Shown here: positions 1 through 9,872 of the stretch, one piece after another
How positions within the stretch are numbered: position 1 is the first letter of the stretch
Layout: each line of letters starts with the position of its first letter
Origin: Camellia lanceoleosa
Lineage: Eukaryota; Streptophyta; Magnoliopsida; Ericales; Theaceae
Length of the DNA: 64,000 nt
Direction: 5' to 3'
Assembly: GCA_025200525.1 (NCBI GenBank)
Contig: CM045761.1
Span: forward strand, 42,602,190-42,666,189
The notes under the pieces: model-generated
Seen by the model: the letters and a program-made list of their open reading frames with translations, nothing else
Databases searched by the model: none
What the model was told of the DNA's origin: nothing
Translations under genes and position numbers: made by a program

Positions 1-610
1 GCTATGACAAGAATAAGAAAGAAATGATACAATTAAAAATGGGCAAGTTACAGAAATTGGATAATAAGATAAAACCAGATAAATTACTTCGGCAATAGGC
101 AGCAATAGCCAGTATCCCCATCCGTAAGAAGCAACACAATTAAGAATCAAGGGTTTACATTGTTTATGTAAAATTAAATGGACAGAGTTTATGTAAAATT
201 TGTTTGAATAAATTGACAGCAATTCATTATTGAAAAATTAGGAAAGAAGAGATATCTTAAACTTGGTCCTCATTTGATAATCTTACAAACAAGTGCTTTA
301 AAGATTCATCATTTGATAATCTTATTCCATCTGGGGAGAAACTTGGTCCTCTTATATCTCCTATCTTTTTGAGGTTTAGAACCATACAATTAATCAACAA
401 CAAAACAGATTCTACATTATATTTATATTTATGTTAGTATTTTAAGAGATAAGTGGGTTAAGAAAATCAGAAATTAAGTAATTTATTGGCTTTGGCATGT
501 ATGTTCTTAACACAACAAAATTAATTTTTTAAAGCAAAAAAACAAAGCACAACCATCTGACCACAAATTTCAGAGATTCAACCACAAATTTCAAAGATTC
601 ATTAGAAACA
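1..610. other. AT-rich sequence, no gene seen
   Basis: No open frame of coding character is seen on either strand. The stretch has two near-copies of a short CCACAAATTTC(A)AGATTCA-like phrase around 560-600 and repeated ATTTGATAATCTTA phrases around 270-325. It may be the interior of the hAT element whose terminus lies at 1212, because the promoter-like leader of that element runs in this direction, but no transposase could be read. Confidence 0.4.
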
Positions 611-1212
611 CTAAAACAAGGAAAGGAAAAAAAAAACCAAAAATCCACAGATTCCACTGAAATCAACCAAACAAAAAACATTACCAAAGAATATCAAAGA
701 GAGGAGAAAACACAGAGCACACTCACAGAACAAAGGTAGAGAAGAGAAGATCCATGACCAAAGAGAAGAAGAGAAGAAAAGAGAAGAGAAGAAGAGAAGA
801 ATACCTTCAAATAGATGTTTCGATCGCTGCTCGCCGCTATTGTCGCTGATCGCCGATCGTCGGTAGCCATCATTGTCGCCGATTACCACTCGTCGGTCAC
901 CTTTGTGAGAGAGAGAGAGAGAGAGAGTTGAGAGAAACAGACATGTTGAAGAACCTAGGGCTACAAAACGTGAAATGAAAAAAACAGAGGCAACACAGGA
1001 GAGAAAAGGGGGAAAATAAGTGAGGGGCGGGCGGGTCGGGTGAATAGATAAATTTGGCGGATTACCCGCGACCCGACCCGAACCCGAAAAAATGAAAAAA
1101 TATGAACCCGTATCCGTCCGCCATAGGTCACGCATCCATCCAAAACTCGGCGGGTCGGGGCGGGGCGGGTCCGGCGGGTGTAGCGGGTCAGACCATCCGC
1201 TGCACACCCCTA
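611..1212 (-). mobile_element. hAT-like transposon 5' end (fragment)
   Basis: Read on the minus strand from 1212, the segment opens with CTAGGGGTGTGCA, close to the terminal inverted repeat of many plant hAT elements. About 150 bp follow that are packed with CGGGTCGGG/GACCCG subterminal repeats. Next come a CT-rich leader with a (GA)n tract near 907-928 and a GC-rich exon-like block ending in a possible GT splice donor near 806. This resembles the 5' end and promoter of an autonomous hAT element. The transposase body is not visible, so the element is either truncated or extends past the window edge. It interrupts a Myb/SANT-like reading frame at 1213. The matching opposite terminus and target duplication were not found, so the superfamily call rests on the terminus and the subterminal repeats. 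Confidence 0.5.
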
Positions 1213-1590
1213 GTTTAGATGCAAAATCATGTGAATATCCCATTCTTTTTCCAATGAATTCTAGCTTATCATTGGTTGTTCCCAAGACATCCACCAACTT
1301 GTCAGCAAACATGGTCAGTCCTTCAACTACTTCATCATTGGCTCTAGGTCTTTTCTTGTCTTTCTTTTTGGCAGAACTATCAGGAGGTCATTGAGTTGCT
1401 GAGTTTGAATAGTCCATTGCTTCACCAGTCTAACCATTTAATCCCATTTGTTCCAGAAAAGTGTCATTATCTACAAGACCATGCAACAACACATCTTCCT
1501 CAGCATTCATAGCCTCAACTGCATCAGTAGGGCCTTCAGCAAACTCTCCTAAAGCTCGATCTTTGCCAAATATTTGAATTCATTCATCAA
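1213..1590 (-). pseudogene. Myb/SANT-like protein of a PIF/Harbinger element, broken
   Basis: The minus-strand translation reads FGKDRALGEFAEGP, then an acidic stretch, a lysine-rich stretch and KLVDVLGTTNDKLEFIGKRM. This pattern is typical of the C-terminal half of the plant Myb/SANT-like proteins encoded by PIF/Harbinger elements as the DNA-binding partner of the transposase. At least three in-frame stops occur (one just before FGKD, one after LNG and one after SNSATQ). The frame is cut at 1213 by the hAT-like terminus, and the N-terminal Myb domain was not found. It lies downstream of and on the same strand as the transposase remnant, as expected for a two-gene element. Domesticated host genes of this family exist, but the stops make a dead transposon gene far more likely. 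Confidence 0.65.
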
Positions 1591-1788
1591 AATGTCAGAA
1601 AGTTTTGTTCCTCAGGTGTTTTGTATTGATGTCCCTCTACAGTGACCAACTAATCCTAATTAATATCTGCAACATAAGGTTAAAATACATATACAATAGT
1701 ATGTAAATAACTAAAAGGAGATAAATTTACTCGAACATATGTCTCCCATACACTATCACTCGAGCAAAGTAGAAACACAAAGCTATAT

Positions 1789-3214
1789 TTATTCAGCCCC
1801 TCCATTAGCCAACCAATTATTGTACAATTGCATTGCAAATGTATCCCGCCACACAATCCACTCGTTAGATGTCTCAACAATCTCAATAAAATCATCTCCC
1901 GTTGGGGGTTGATTTTCTAAGGCATCCTCTAAGTCTGAATCATCCTTTATAGGGTCAACTGCCATCTCTCGTCGAATGAAGTTGTGAAACAAGCAACATA
2001 CTGTGATAATTCGATTTTGGGTTCTAATGGGATAGTATAATGCACTGCGAAGTATAGACCATCTCATTTTCAACATTCCAAAACACATTTCTATGATATT
2101 CCTAGCTGATGCATGTTTCATGTTGAAATATTCTTGGTAATTATTTGGAGTTGCTCATTCTCTTCAAACAGACAAATGATATCACTAACCATGGTAAAGT
2201 GCTAGGAATCATTTCCCATTCATATATCCCGCATCCACTAGGTAATAGTAACCTATGCGTGGAATGTTATGCATTAGATTAAATTATTATTCATGAATTA
2301 AGAAAAATTAAGTACTTTTGCATTACCATTTGGGATCCTTAAGCTATTGGGTTGATTGATTGCATCTCTCCAAAACCTTAGAGTCGGTCGTTGACCCTTC
2401 CCACCCTGGCAACACATATATGAAATTCATGTCTTGGGAGCAAACTCCAAAAACATTAGTAGCAATCTCTCCTTTTCTTGTCCTATACCTTGCTTGATAA
2501 ACCACAAGCACACGAACTTTAATATAGGTGCCATTGAGTGCTCCAAGACAATTCTAAGCAAACCAATTCAATAGACATTATAATAGTTATGATTTTTGTT
2601 TTTGGTAAAAAATATTTAATAAAAGAAATAAATAAAAAAAGTAATGCAATGTTACTAAATTTTTACAAATCCATTACCTAGAAGCAATTCCATCTTGAAT
2701 CGGTGCTTGCTTCAGTTATAGGATTTGGTGTGACGAGTAAATTGGCTTGCAGACGCAACATAGCCTTTAAGACATCATTGAAATATCGACTAACAGTCTC
2801 TCCAAACCTATAGAAATTGAACTTAACATTTCGTATTTTCAAGTGTTGTGCCAAGATGAAGAGGAAGAAGGCCACCTTCTCTTCTAAAGTAACATATTTT
2901 GAATGCCCTAACCCACCTATTGTATGAACCATATTTCATAAGGTCATAAAAGAACACCGATCCATACGGAGTTGTTCAACACATGTTATGTCACTTTCTC
3001 TCACTAAACGGCTAATATGGTCGATTTGTCTTTGCAATCGATTGGGCCCTCTAATAAGGTTATGGCGATACTTAGATATATACCTCTTCAAGACAACCTT
3101 AATGACAACAAAAGCTACGGCGCATAAGGCATGTAGTTCTTGCATTACAGCTTGCAACACTACGTATAATTCAAGCTCATCATTACTCTTATCATCAAAA
3201 TCATTGATATTCTA
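1789..3214 (-). pseudogene. PIF/Harbinger-type DDE transposase (HARBI1-like), broken
   Basis: Three collinear minus-strand blocks give a plant Harbinger nuclease. The N-terminal helical region is at about 2936-3214 and 2678-2932 (RGPNRLQRQIDHISRLVRES, then KVAFFLFILAQH and FGETVSRYFNDVL). The catalytic core is at about 2200-2590 ([35 protein letters not shown]). The C-terminal part is at 1789-2121 (ARNIIEMCFGMLKMRW, then an acidic tail). The second catalytic Asp (VDAGY) and the Glu (NIIEMCFG) are visible. The first reads GALNGTYI, where the family normally has Asp, so one catalytic acid is lost. A stop follows MNGK, another separates the N-terminal blocks, and the reading frame changes between blocks. 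No target duplication was identified. This is a dead element rather than a domesticated gene. Confidence 0.75.
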
Positions 3215-3296
3215 ATACATCTTTATATACAAGAAAATATTTAAAATTACAAATAAATTAAGTAAAGGAGAAAACATAACGGCAAATCATAAACAA

Positions 3297-3622
3297 TTAG
3301 TAAACAATTAATTACACTCAACAAATGTTTACAATCCACAAAAATTAAAAAAATATGAACAATAGAACAATTAATTACACTCAACAGATGTTTACAATCC
3401 ACCAAAAATAAAAAAATAAATACGAACAATAGAACAATAAAACAATTATTTACATTCAACAGATGTTTACAATCCACAAAAATAAAAATAAAATTATGAA
3501 CAATAGAACAATTAATTACACTCAACAGATGTTTACAATCCACAAAAATAAAAAAATATGAACAATAGAATAATAGAACAATTAATTACACTCAACATAT
3601 GTTTACAATCCACAAAAAAAAA
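3297..3622. repeat. Minisatellite, about five copies of a 62-75-bp unit
   Basis: The phrase TTACACTCAACAGATGTTTA followed by CAATCCAC recurs near 3310, 3372, 3450, 3516 and 3590, separated by A-rich linkers of variable length containing ATGAACAATAGAAC. The core is nearly identical between copies while the linkers differ in A-tract length, so slippage and unequal exchange are likely. It lies just upstream, in the sense of transcription, of the broken Harbinger transposase. No coding function is apparent; the minus-strand open frame across it is an artefact of the repeat. Confidence 0.85.
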
Positions 3623-3716
3623 TGTTTTCAATTTCTCTCATTTTTTTTAAAACAAACTAAAAGTATTTGATTAAATTGAGTACATACAACACATCATAGA
3701 TTGATCTTCAATCTGA

Positions 3717-3945
3717 GGCCTCGTTTGGGGAGTGGCTAAATTAGCCAATTAGTCAAAAAGTTACTTTTTTAGCCAAAAAGCCAACAACCCATATAAAAAA
3801 GTCAAAGATTCTCTTTTCTCTCTACTTTTTGCACAGCTTTTCGTAATTAGCCAAAAAGTCATCCCAAACATACAAGTTTTTTTTATCTACCTTTTTAGCC
3901 AATTAGCCAAAAAGTTACTAAATTAGCCTGTTCCCAAACGAGACC
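3717..3945. mobile_element. Tourist-like MITE, about 230 bp
   Basis: The ends are inverted copies: GGCCTCGTTTGGG on the left and CCCAAACGAGACC on the right. The inverted similarity continues inward through TTAGCCAATTAG-type phrases. A possible three-base target duplication TGA flanks it. The terminal sequence and the size suit a PIF/Harbinger-derived MITE, but TGA is not the usual TWA target, so the superfamily is uncertain. The flanks also share a roughly 30-bp direct repeat (GAGTACATACA...ATTGATCTT) at about 3679 and 3947. Confidence 0.6.
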
Positions 3946-5329
3946 TGAGTACATACATCATAAATTGATCTTGGTCATGTATCAAGACACATGTAAAAAT
4001 GAGGCCACTCAGATTTTTGCAGAGCATAGATTTTTTCCCTTTGTTAAAAAAAAAAATAAATAAATAAATAAAACCCCACAAAAAACAAAGCAAAAAAAGC
4101 ACTACAAGAATTTCTTGCCAACTACCATAGATCCAAGGTACATAAAAGATACATAAATAAATAAAACAGAGCACTAAACTAAGACTGACCACAGAACATC
4201 GAATTGAATATATTCAAAAAAATAAATAAATAAAATAAAAAAATAAATAATGAGAATGAGTTTCAAAATCAAAGATGTAGAATTTGATAAAAACGAATGA
4301 AAATAAAAGATGTAGAATGAACTTGAATTTCAAAATCAAAGATGTAAACTAAAAAAATCTGGAAAAAAAAAAAAAAACACGAATGCAAATAAAAAAAATA
4401 AATAGCAAACAAAATCAAAGATGTAGAATGAGCTTCAAACCTAAATGAAGATCTGAGATTACAAATCTGAACTTGATACAAAGGTTCAACAAAAAATGGC
4501 CCTAGTTCTACTGCAATGAAATAACGAAGCTCCTGTGAAAGCACAAATGGGCAAAAGATGAAGAAAAAGATATTAATTACTGAAGGGTCAAAAATGTAAT
4601 TTCATCGGCTAATCCCATGAGATAACTCATCCCATGATTTCTGTCTCACCTCCCCCTCTCCCCTGGATACAACAATCCAACAAATATGAAACTAATAGTC
4701 CCGCAAAATTTAATACTAAACAACGGACTATTAGTCCATCTGAATTATGGTCTAATCCTTCAAAACAAATATCACCTTAAAGTAAATACTTACTTTCTAA
4801 ATTAATAAATACTAAACACAACATAAATAAATCTTACTTTTCGTACATTTTGTTATAAGATATTTCAACAAACAATGTGGTGATTTGGAAACCTTGGTTA
4901 AAAGTTGTGTTTTGTAGCTCAAAAAAAAGCTAATAGCAACTAAAAACGCAACAAAATCACTTGGGAAGCTGGCAAAATGCAGGCTGTAAAATTACATCAA
5001 CCACCGTCCAAAATGTAAATTTTTGGAAATGCTTTTAGTGGCCACCACACTCGCTCTTTAGCTTATCTTGGAAGAAACCATAATTTTGCATTTTACAAAC
5101 GAAAGCAAATGGGGCTCACTTTATCGCCTCAAAAAAACAAAAAACCGAAAGCAAATGGGAAAATTTTACATGTTATTCATTGCCACGTGGCAATGCTCTA
5201 AAGGAATTTACATTATATCAATCAACTTTTTTTTTTTTTTTAACCAACAAGGCCATTGTCAATCAACTGGTCCGAATACCATAGATGATACGGATTCATG
5301 CTTGCTTCTACTTCACAATGGGATTCGGG
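3946..5329. other. Intergenic, AT-rich, no gene seen
   Basis: The stretch contains (AAAT)n-like simple repeats near 4050-4080 and 4215-4250. A CAAAATCAAAGATGTAGAAT phrase recurs three to four times between 4265 and 4430. A region at 4600-4760 resembles MITE sequence but has no terminal repeats that I can define. The open frame at 5068-5334 is low in complexity and has no recognisable motif, so I do not call a gene. Confidence 0.5.
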
Positions 5330-5545
5330 AGTGAGTTAGCTTTTTGACTATTTTAATTTGAAATTAAAAAATTTCGTTTGGAATAGATTTTTTGACTTTT
5401 TTTGACTTTTTGTGAGAAAAAAGAATATAATAATTATGAGTTTAATATGACATTTTATCTTATTAGGTTAAAAAGCTTATTTTGTTTTTTTGTAATTAAA
5501 ATAATTCCAAACCCAACCCAACCCAAGTTGCCAAACGAATAAGTG
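5330..5545. mobile_element. AT-rich MITE-like repeat, copy 1
   Basis: The segment shares long stretches with 6153-6370: TTTTAATTTGAAATTAAAAA with CGTTTGGAATAGATTTTTT, then GACATTTTATCTTATTAGGTT. The two halves look loosely inverted (GTTTGGAATA on the left against TAATTCCAAAC on the right), as expected for a MITE. Termini and target duplication are not clear. Confidence 0.45.
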
Positions 5546-6152
5546 AGCTATTCACACCTTAATAATTTAAATTGCTTAATTTTTAATATCTTTCAAATAT
5601 ATTATTTACATAAAAATTAAATAAAATTAATTGGATTTGGAATATGACCTTGCATTATCTTACAAAAGAGAATGCTTTCAATAATAAATTTTCTATTTTT
5701 TAAAAATAAATATAAATCAATTATTAATATCAAATTACTATAATTTTTTACATAAATAAATAATTTACTTATCACTTGAAAATGAATAATGCGATTCACA
5801 AAAATAATATGAATTGAGCACATAACCCTTCTGGTCCAATTGCTTGATTAGAGGGAGCTTCCTTTATCTTTTTAAAATAAGTTATTTCATATTTCTGTAG
5901 CATGTGGTGTCCCATTAAATTCAAGATGGATAGAAAGAGTGAAGACTATGATTATGATAGGATGTAGGAGACTGCAAGGACTAAAATTGTAAGTGATTGG
6001 TGTGTCACCTCAGCCATGTGATTCGTTAAATAGACTGAATAATTTTTTGAACAATACTAGAGATTTTATAAATTTATTAAAAATTTTACATAATACTCAC
6101 ATATCTCACACAAATATGAGATGCATGTGATAGACATCCATGAGAATATTGG
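5546..6152. other. Intergenic, no gene seen
   Basis: AT-rich DNA with scattered stops in all frames. No RNA gene, repeat boundary or regulatory element can be supported. Confidence 0.4.
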
Positions 6153-6370
6153 CCTGTTTGCGAATAAATTATTTTAGTTGATTATTTGATTTTTTTTTTA
6201 TTATTTTAATCTAATTAAAAAATTATGTTTGAAATGATAATTAGTTTTTTTTTTTTTTTATAATTGATTTGATAATTGTTTAAAAAAAAAATTGATTATA
6301 AATTAGAGGTAATATTTTGTCTTATTAATTATTTTAGTTTATTTTATTTTTATTGACTATTTTAGTCAAA
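6153..6370. mobile_element. AT-rich MITE-like repeat, copy 2
   Basis: It starts near GGCCTGTTTGCGAATAA and continues with TATTTTAATCTAATTAAAAA, GTTTGAAATGATAATTAG and GTAATATTTTGTCTTATTA, matching the copy at 5330-5545 in the same order and orientation. The phrase GGCCTGTTTG is a common start of plant MITEs. The right end dissolves into an (AT)n tract near 6380. Confidence 0.45.
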
Positions 6371-7564
6371 AAAAAAAATATATATATATATATATAGCCA
6401 AGTAGATCTCACACTTGTGCGAGTATTGTGTAGAGTTTTTGTAATTTTTTTTAGAAAGATCTAATGATGTGTAAATGACATAATTAATTGATAATTAAAA
6501 AAACATGAAAGAGAATATTGTCTTTAATATTTTAATTGATTACTACATCGCCGACTTAAAAATTGAGTATAATTTTGGCTCTTCAATAGTCATGCGCTTT
6601 TTTTTTTTTTTTGTCCTTTGTCATTTCTGTAATTTTTTTCCTAACAACACCCTCGATACCTCCAAAGATTGCTACATGCCCTCTCTTGATAGAAAAATTA
6701 TTGATAGATCTTAGGGCACCACGTAATGATATTCCTCACCAATCACAAACTATTATGCTCTCTTATATTCCTCAATCACCTAACATAAAATTGTAAATCT
6801 CATTTCCTTCATCAATTACAATATATAAAAAGCACCACATGATGTTGTACTTGACCAACCAATAACTTCTCTTTTTGATATAATCTATCAATTTTTTTAT
6901 TAAACCTCTCACATGAATATGAAACCTACACATATAAATTTATACGAATCACACACCTATATAAAAAAAAATTAATAAAAATATTTAGGGTGAATAGCAT
7001 TTTTCTAGAGGGCTGCTATTTGCCCCTATCTTTTTACTTTAGCCCCCCTACTTCTTTGAACCCCCACCCAGCAAAATGAAACCCCTTCATTTTTTCTTTG
7101 AACCCCTACCTTAGTACCAACTATATCATTAATCCTAAACCCAAAGCCAAACCTAAACCCTAGCCCCCACTCCCAACCACCACCTCTAGCAGCTCACTCA
7201 ATGGAGCCTTAACTGTCGGCAGTCCCACCATTGTCGTTGTCTTCCTCTTTCTTCTTTCATTTTCCTTCTTCTTCACCCCATTGCCTCATCTTTTCTATTC
7301 TTCTTCTTCTCATTGCGACCCAGATCGCCACTACAATTTCTGAAAACTCTACGGCTAGGGTTAGGGTTTTAAGAGAAGGTGAGAAAGAAGAAAAAGATGA
7401 TCAAGGACTGAGATCGAAGTCGGACTCAACGGCCATAGCGATGAAGAGTTCGCAACGATGGGACAACCATGAACCTAGAAGAAGAAGATGGTTGGACTCA
7501 ACGGCCTGGCAGTGAGGAGTTCACGATGGCGGACAACCATGAACCTAGAAGAAGAAGAAGAAGA

Positions 7565-7607
<43 letters not shown>

Positions 7608-8341
7608 ATGAAAGGGGATGGCGATAGTGAGAGGTGGTAGGAGGGTGGTCGAATCTGCTGTAGAAGAAAAATAAGAAGAATAAGAGGAAGGGAGGGTAGG
7701 CTGCCGGCCAGAATGGAGTGGATGTGGAAGTAGATGGCTAGGGTTAGGGTTAGGATTAGAAGGATGGAGATGGATAAAAATGTAAATTGGTGTTAGGACA
7801 AAATTGTAATTAAAAAAAGAAAAAAAGAAAAAAAGAGTGATTCTAGTTATACCACAAAAAGAACTTTTTACACCCTTCAATTTTTTTTTTTTTTATCACA
7901 ATATTATCCTTTTGTGTAAAATTACCAATTGATCCTTAAACCCTAAAAATTGAACCAACAATTTCTTACCCCATACACCACCTTGCGTTCTCTTTTCTAA
8001 ACTCTTCTTCCACCTTTGATAGTCATCTCCTAACGTTCGCCCATCTCCTACAATTGACTCGCAACTCCTCCCTCACTGGCATCCTCTTCCATTACCACCA
8101 ACTTTCGACTTCCTTCACAATCCCTATTTCTGACCTCGTTGACTCTCCATTCCCCCATTGCGATCGCCTTCCCAGACGTCCTCTGCCGTTATGACTTCTC
8201 ATCTACCCTCTTTCTTCACCATTGTATCTCTTCTTCCAGCCTTATTCTTTGTTGTTATTCTCCTCACAACAATGACTCATCTTTGTCTTGAACCACCCCA
8301 TGAATCCCTCATACCATTTGCCATCGTGCACTTCAGAGAGA
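6371..8341. other. Intergenic, no reliable gene
   Basis: A poly-T tract lies near 6600, a short duplicated and (GA)n-bearing block at 7430-7610, and a short interstitial AGGGTTAGGGTTAGG run near 7740. CT-rich open frames at 7231-7515 and 8158-8370 are low in complexity, without domains, and probably derive from leader sequence of old transposons. Their cysteine-poor, serine-rich translations match no family that I recognise. Confidence 0.4.
7430..7606. repeat. Short tandem duplication followed by (GA)n
   Basis: GACAACCATGAACCTAGAAG occurs twice about 70 bp apart (near 7461 and 7532), each copy preceded by a GATGAAGAGTTCGCAACGATGG-related phrase. The second copy runs into (GAA)n and then an uninterrupted (GA)n tract of about 36 bp. 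The duplication explains the apparently long open frame here. Confidence 0.7.
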
Positions 8342-8346
8342 AAGAG

Positions 8347-9073
8347 TGTGACAACCACCTCCTTAGTTAAAATTAATTTAATTAATTGAATATATGTTTA
8401 TTGTTAATTGAGTGCTTATGTGCTTAACTGTTATTGATTGTCTTGATAATTATTGACTTGCTTGAGTGCTTGATTGAACAAATAAGTTAGAATAAAAATT
8501 AAACTTGTCTGATTTGCTAATTTTAACAAGTTAGAAATCAACAAGTGGATAGGAATTAGTGCCTAATTCACTTTAAGGATATCATTTTTAACCTCTTTAC
8601 ACATTTGTTATTCACTGGATTCTAGCTCACTATTTACTATATATATATGTAGGTAATCGAGCACCAGATCAAAGCTAGTGATGTCGACCTGAATCCTAAT
8701 TTTGTCAAGCCAACCATTGTGCCTCACCGCGAGGTTTCGAAGTAAAACGTGTCATAGCATGGGTGTCTTGAATTCACCCTTTTGTAATTGTTATTTTGGA
8801 TGTCATGTTTTTATGACTTTTGTTACTCCTACTTTTACTAAGGGTTTTAATTCCCTAAATTGTGTTATGCTATTGTATATAGATGTATTGCGGGCTTAAG
8901 TGTTGTGAATATGTGATTATGTATAGAATGTTTGTTCTCATTTAGGTCCTCATAACTCATTGGACGATGTATTTTATTATTGATTGGCTTCCGCTAGTCC
9001 CTATTTGTCGTAATTATTGTTTTATTATTTAGTAGGCCTTTGGTAATCACAGAGTACTGGCCGGTTATGATGC
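8347..9073 (+). mobile_element. Solo LTR of a chromovirus-type retrotransposon, left part
   Basis: It begins TGTGACAACC and is preceded by AAGAG (8342-8346). The 3' two-thirds align with the LTR of the chromovirus at 22840: CTCTTTACACAT, TTATTCACTGG, TATATATATGTAGGT, CAGATCAAAGCTAG, GTCAAGCCAACCA, TGTGCCTCAC and GCGAGGTT occur in the same order. The LTR breaks off at 9073, where a Tat-type retrotransposon is inserted, and resumes at 34000. With the right part it is about 760 bp, much shorter than its 2.46-kb relative, so it is a diverged family or an internally deleted copy. No internal retroelement sequence is associated, hence a solo LTR. Confidence 0.75.
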
Positions 9074-9838
9074 TGTTGGCTATATAAATTGCATAGGCTA
9101 ATCACGATTCAACACGTGGCATGAGAAGGGCAATTTGGGAAGGTAATTTAAATCGCCAACCATAGTCAGACACGTGTCAACCCATACTAGTAATAATGGG
9201 CCTGCATAGCACTGGAATGATCAAGGGATATAAAGTGATATGGCCTAACGGTTACTCACAAGGTTCAAATTCAAAATCAAGAGGGAAACCTAACTGTAGA
9301 CATGGCATAGTAGAGCTAACTGTGAGAGTGCATGATCAGTGATCATAGAGGGATATTTCAACGATTAGAAGCCTATTTCGACAGTTATCATTGAGAAGTA
9401 TAAATAGCAGAGAAGGCCCTAGAAAGAAGCCCCAGAAAGAAGCCCCAAACTCAAATCCAGAAATCAGTTTTTATCTACTTTATTTTCTTTCCAGTTTTTA
9501 CAGTCCTTTACATTTATGCACTTCAAATTCCTATATTGCACTTTATTCATAGGAGTAGTTTCGAATAGCTTGTTGTTGTAAACCTCTACAAGGCTGGGTC
9601 AGATCATTGTAAGTTTTCATTTTTACTTAATGAAATGCTGCAATTGTTTTTCATTTAATTGTTGTTTACTAAATTCTTCTAAACAAGCCACCAATAAAAG
9701 TCCTCTTCATTGAGACTGAAAGAACTAAACATAATCGTCTGATAATTGGTTAGCAACTAATCTTCTGTAAGGGCTGATTGATCCTTACTAGCATGCTTAA
9801 AATTACAATATTAACCTTCGAAAGCCAAAAAGCCAACA
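9074..9838 (+). repeat. 5' LTR of the Tat-type element
   Basis: It is 765 bp, TG...CA, and matches 33243-33994 along its whole length (examples: TCACGATTCAACACGTGG, AGTCAGACACGTGTCAA, GGCCTAACGGTTACTCACAA, ATTGAGAAGTATAAATAGCA). The phrase TATAAATAGCAG near 9400 looks like the TATA box of the element. GTAAACCTCTAC near 9580 and the poly-T run downstream lie where R-region signals would be expected. Confidence 0.85.
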
Positions 9839-9846
9839 TATATTTT

Positions 9847-9864
9847 TGGCACGCCCAGTGAGAC
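9847..9864 (+). other. Primer-binding site of the Tat-type element
   Basis: TGGCACGCCCAGTGAGAC begins 8 bp after the 5' LTR. Such TGGC(A/G)CGCCC... sites follow the 5' LTR of Tat-lineage elements. The complement would end in a tRNA-like ...GGGCGTGCCA, which suits a tRNA-Arg type primer, but I could not check this against tRNA genes. Confidence 0.6.
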
Positions 9865-9872
9865 TAATTAAA

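Noticed and set aside
5068..5334. Open frame with MEETIILHFTNESK
   Set aside because: It is interrupted by a 14-base T tract giving a poly-Phe run and runs into a MITE; no domain.
7231..7515. Open frame starting MSLSSSFFFHFPSS, possible secreted peptide
   Set aside because: The N-terminus looks signal-like only because the DNA is CT-rich; the rest comes from a tandem duplication and no family motif is present.
7738..7757. Telomere-like AGGGTTAGGG run
   Set aside because: Only two to three units, without the plant TTTAGGG phase; short runs like this are common by chance in leaders of plant genes.
8158..8370. Small hydrophobic open frame on the plus strand
   Set aside because: It overlaps the target site and start of the solo LTR and has no recognisable domain.
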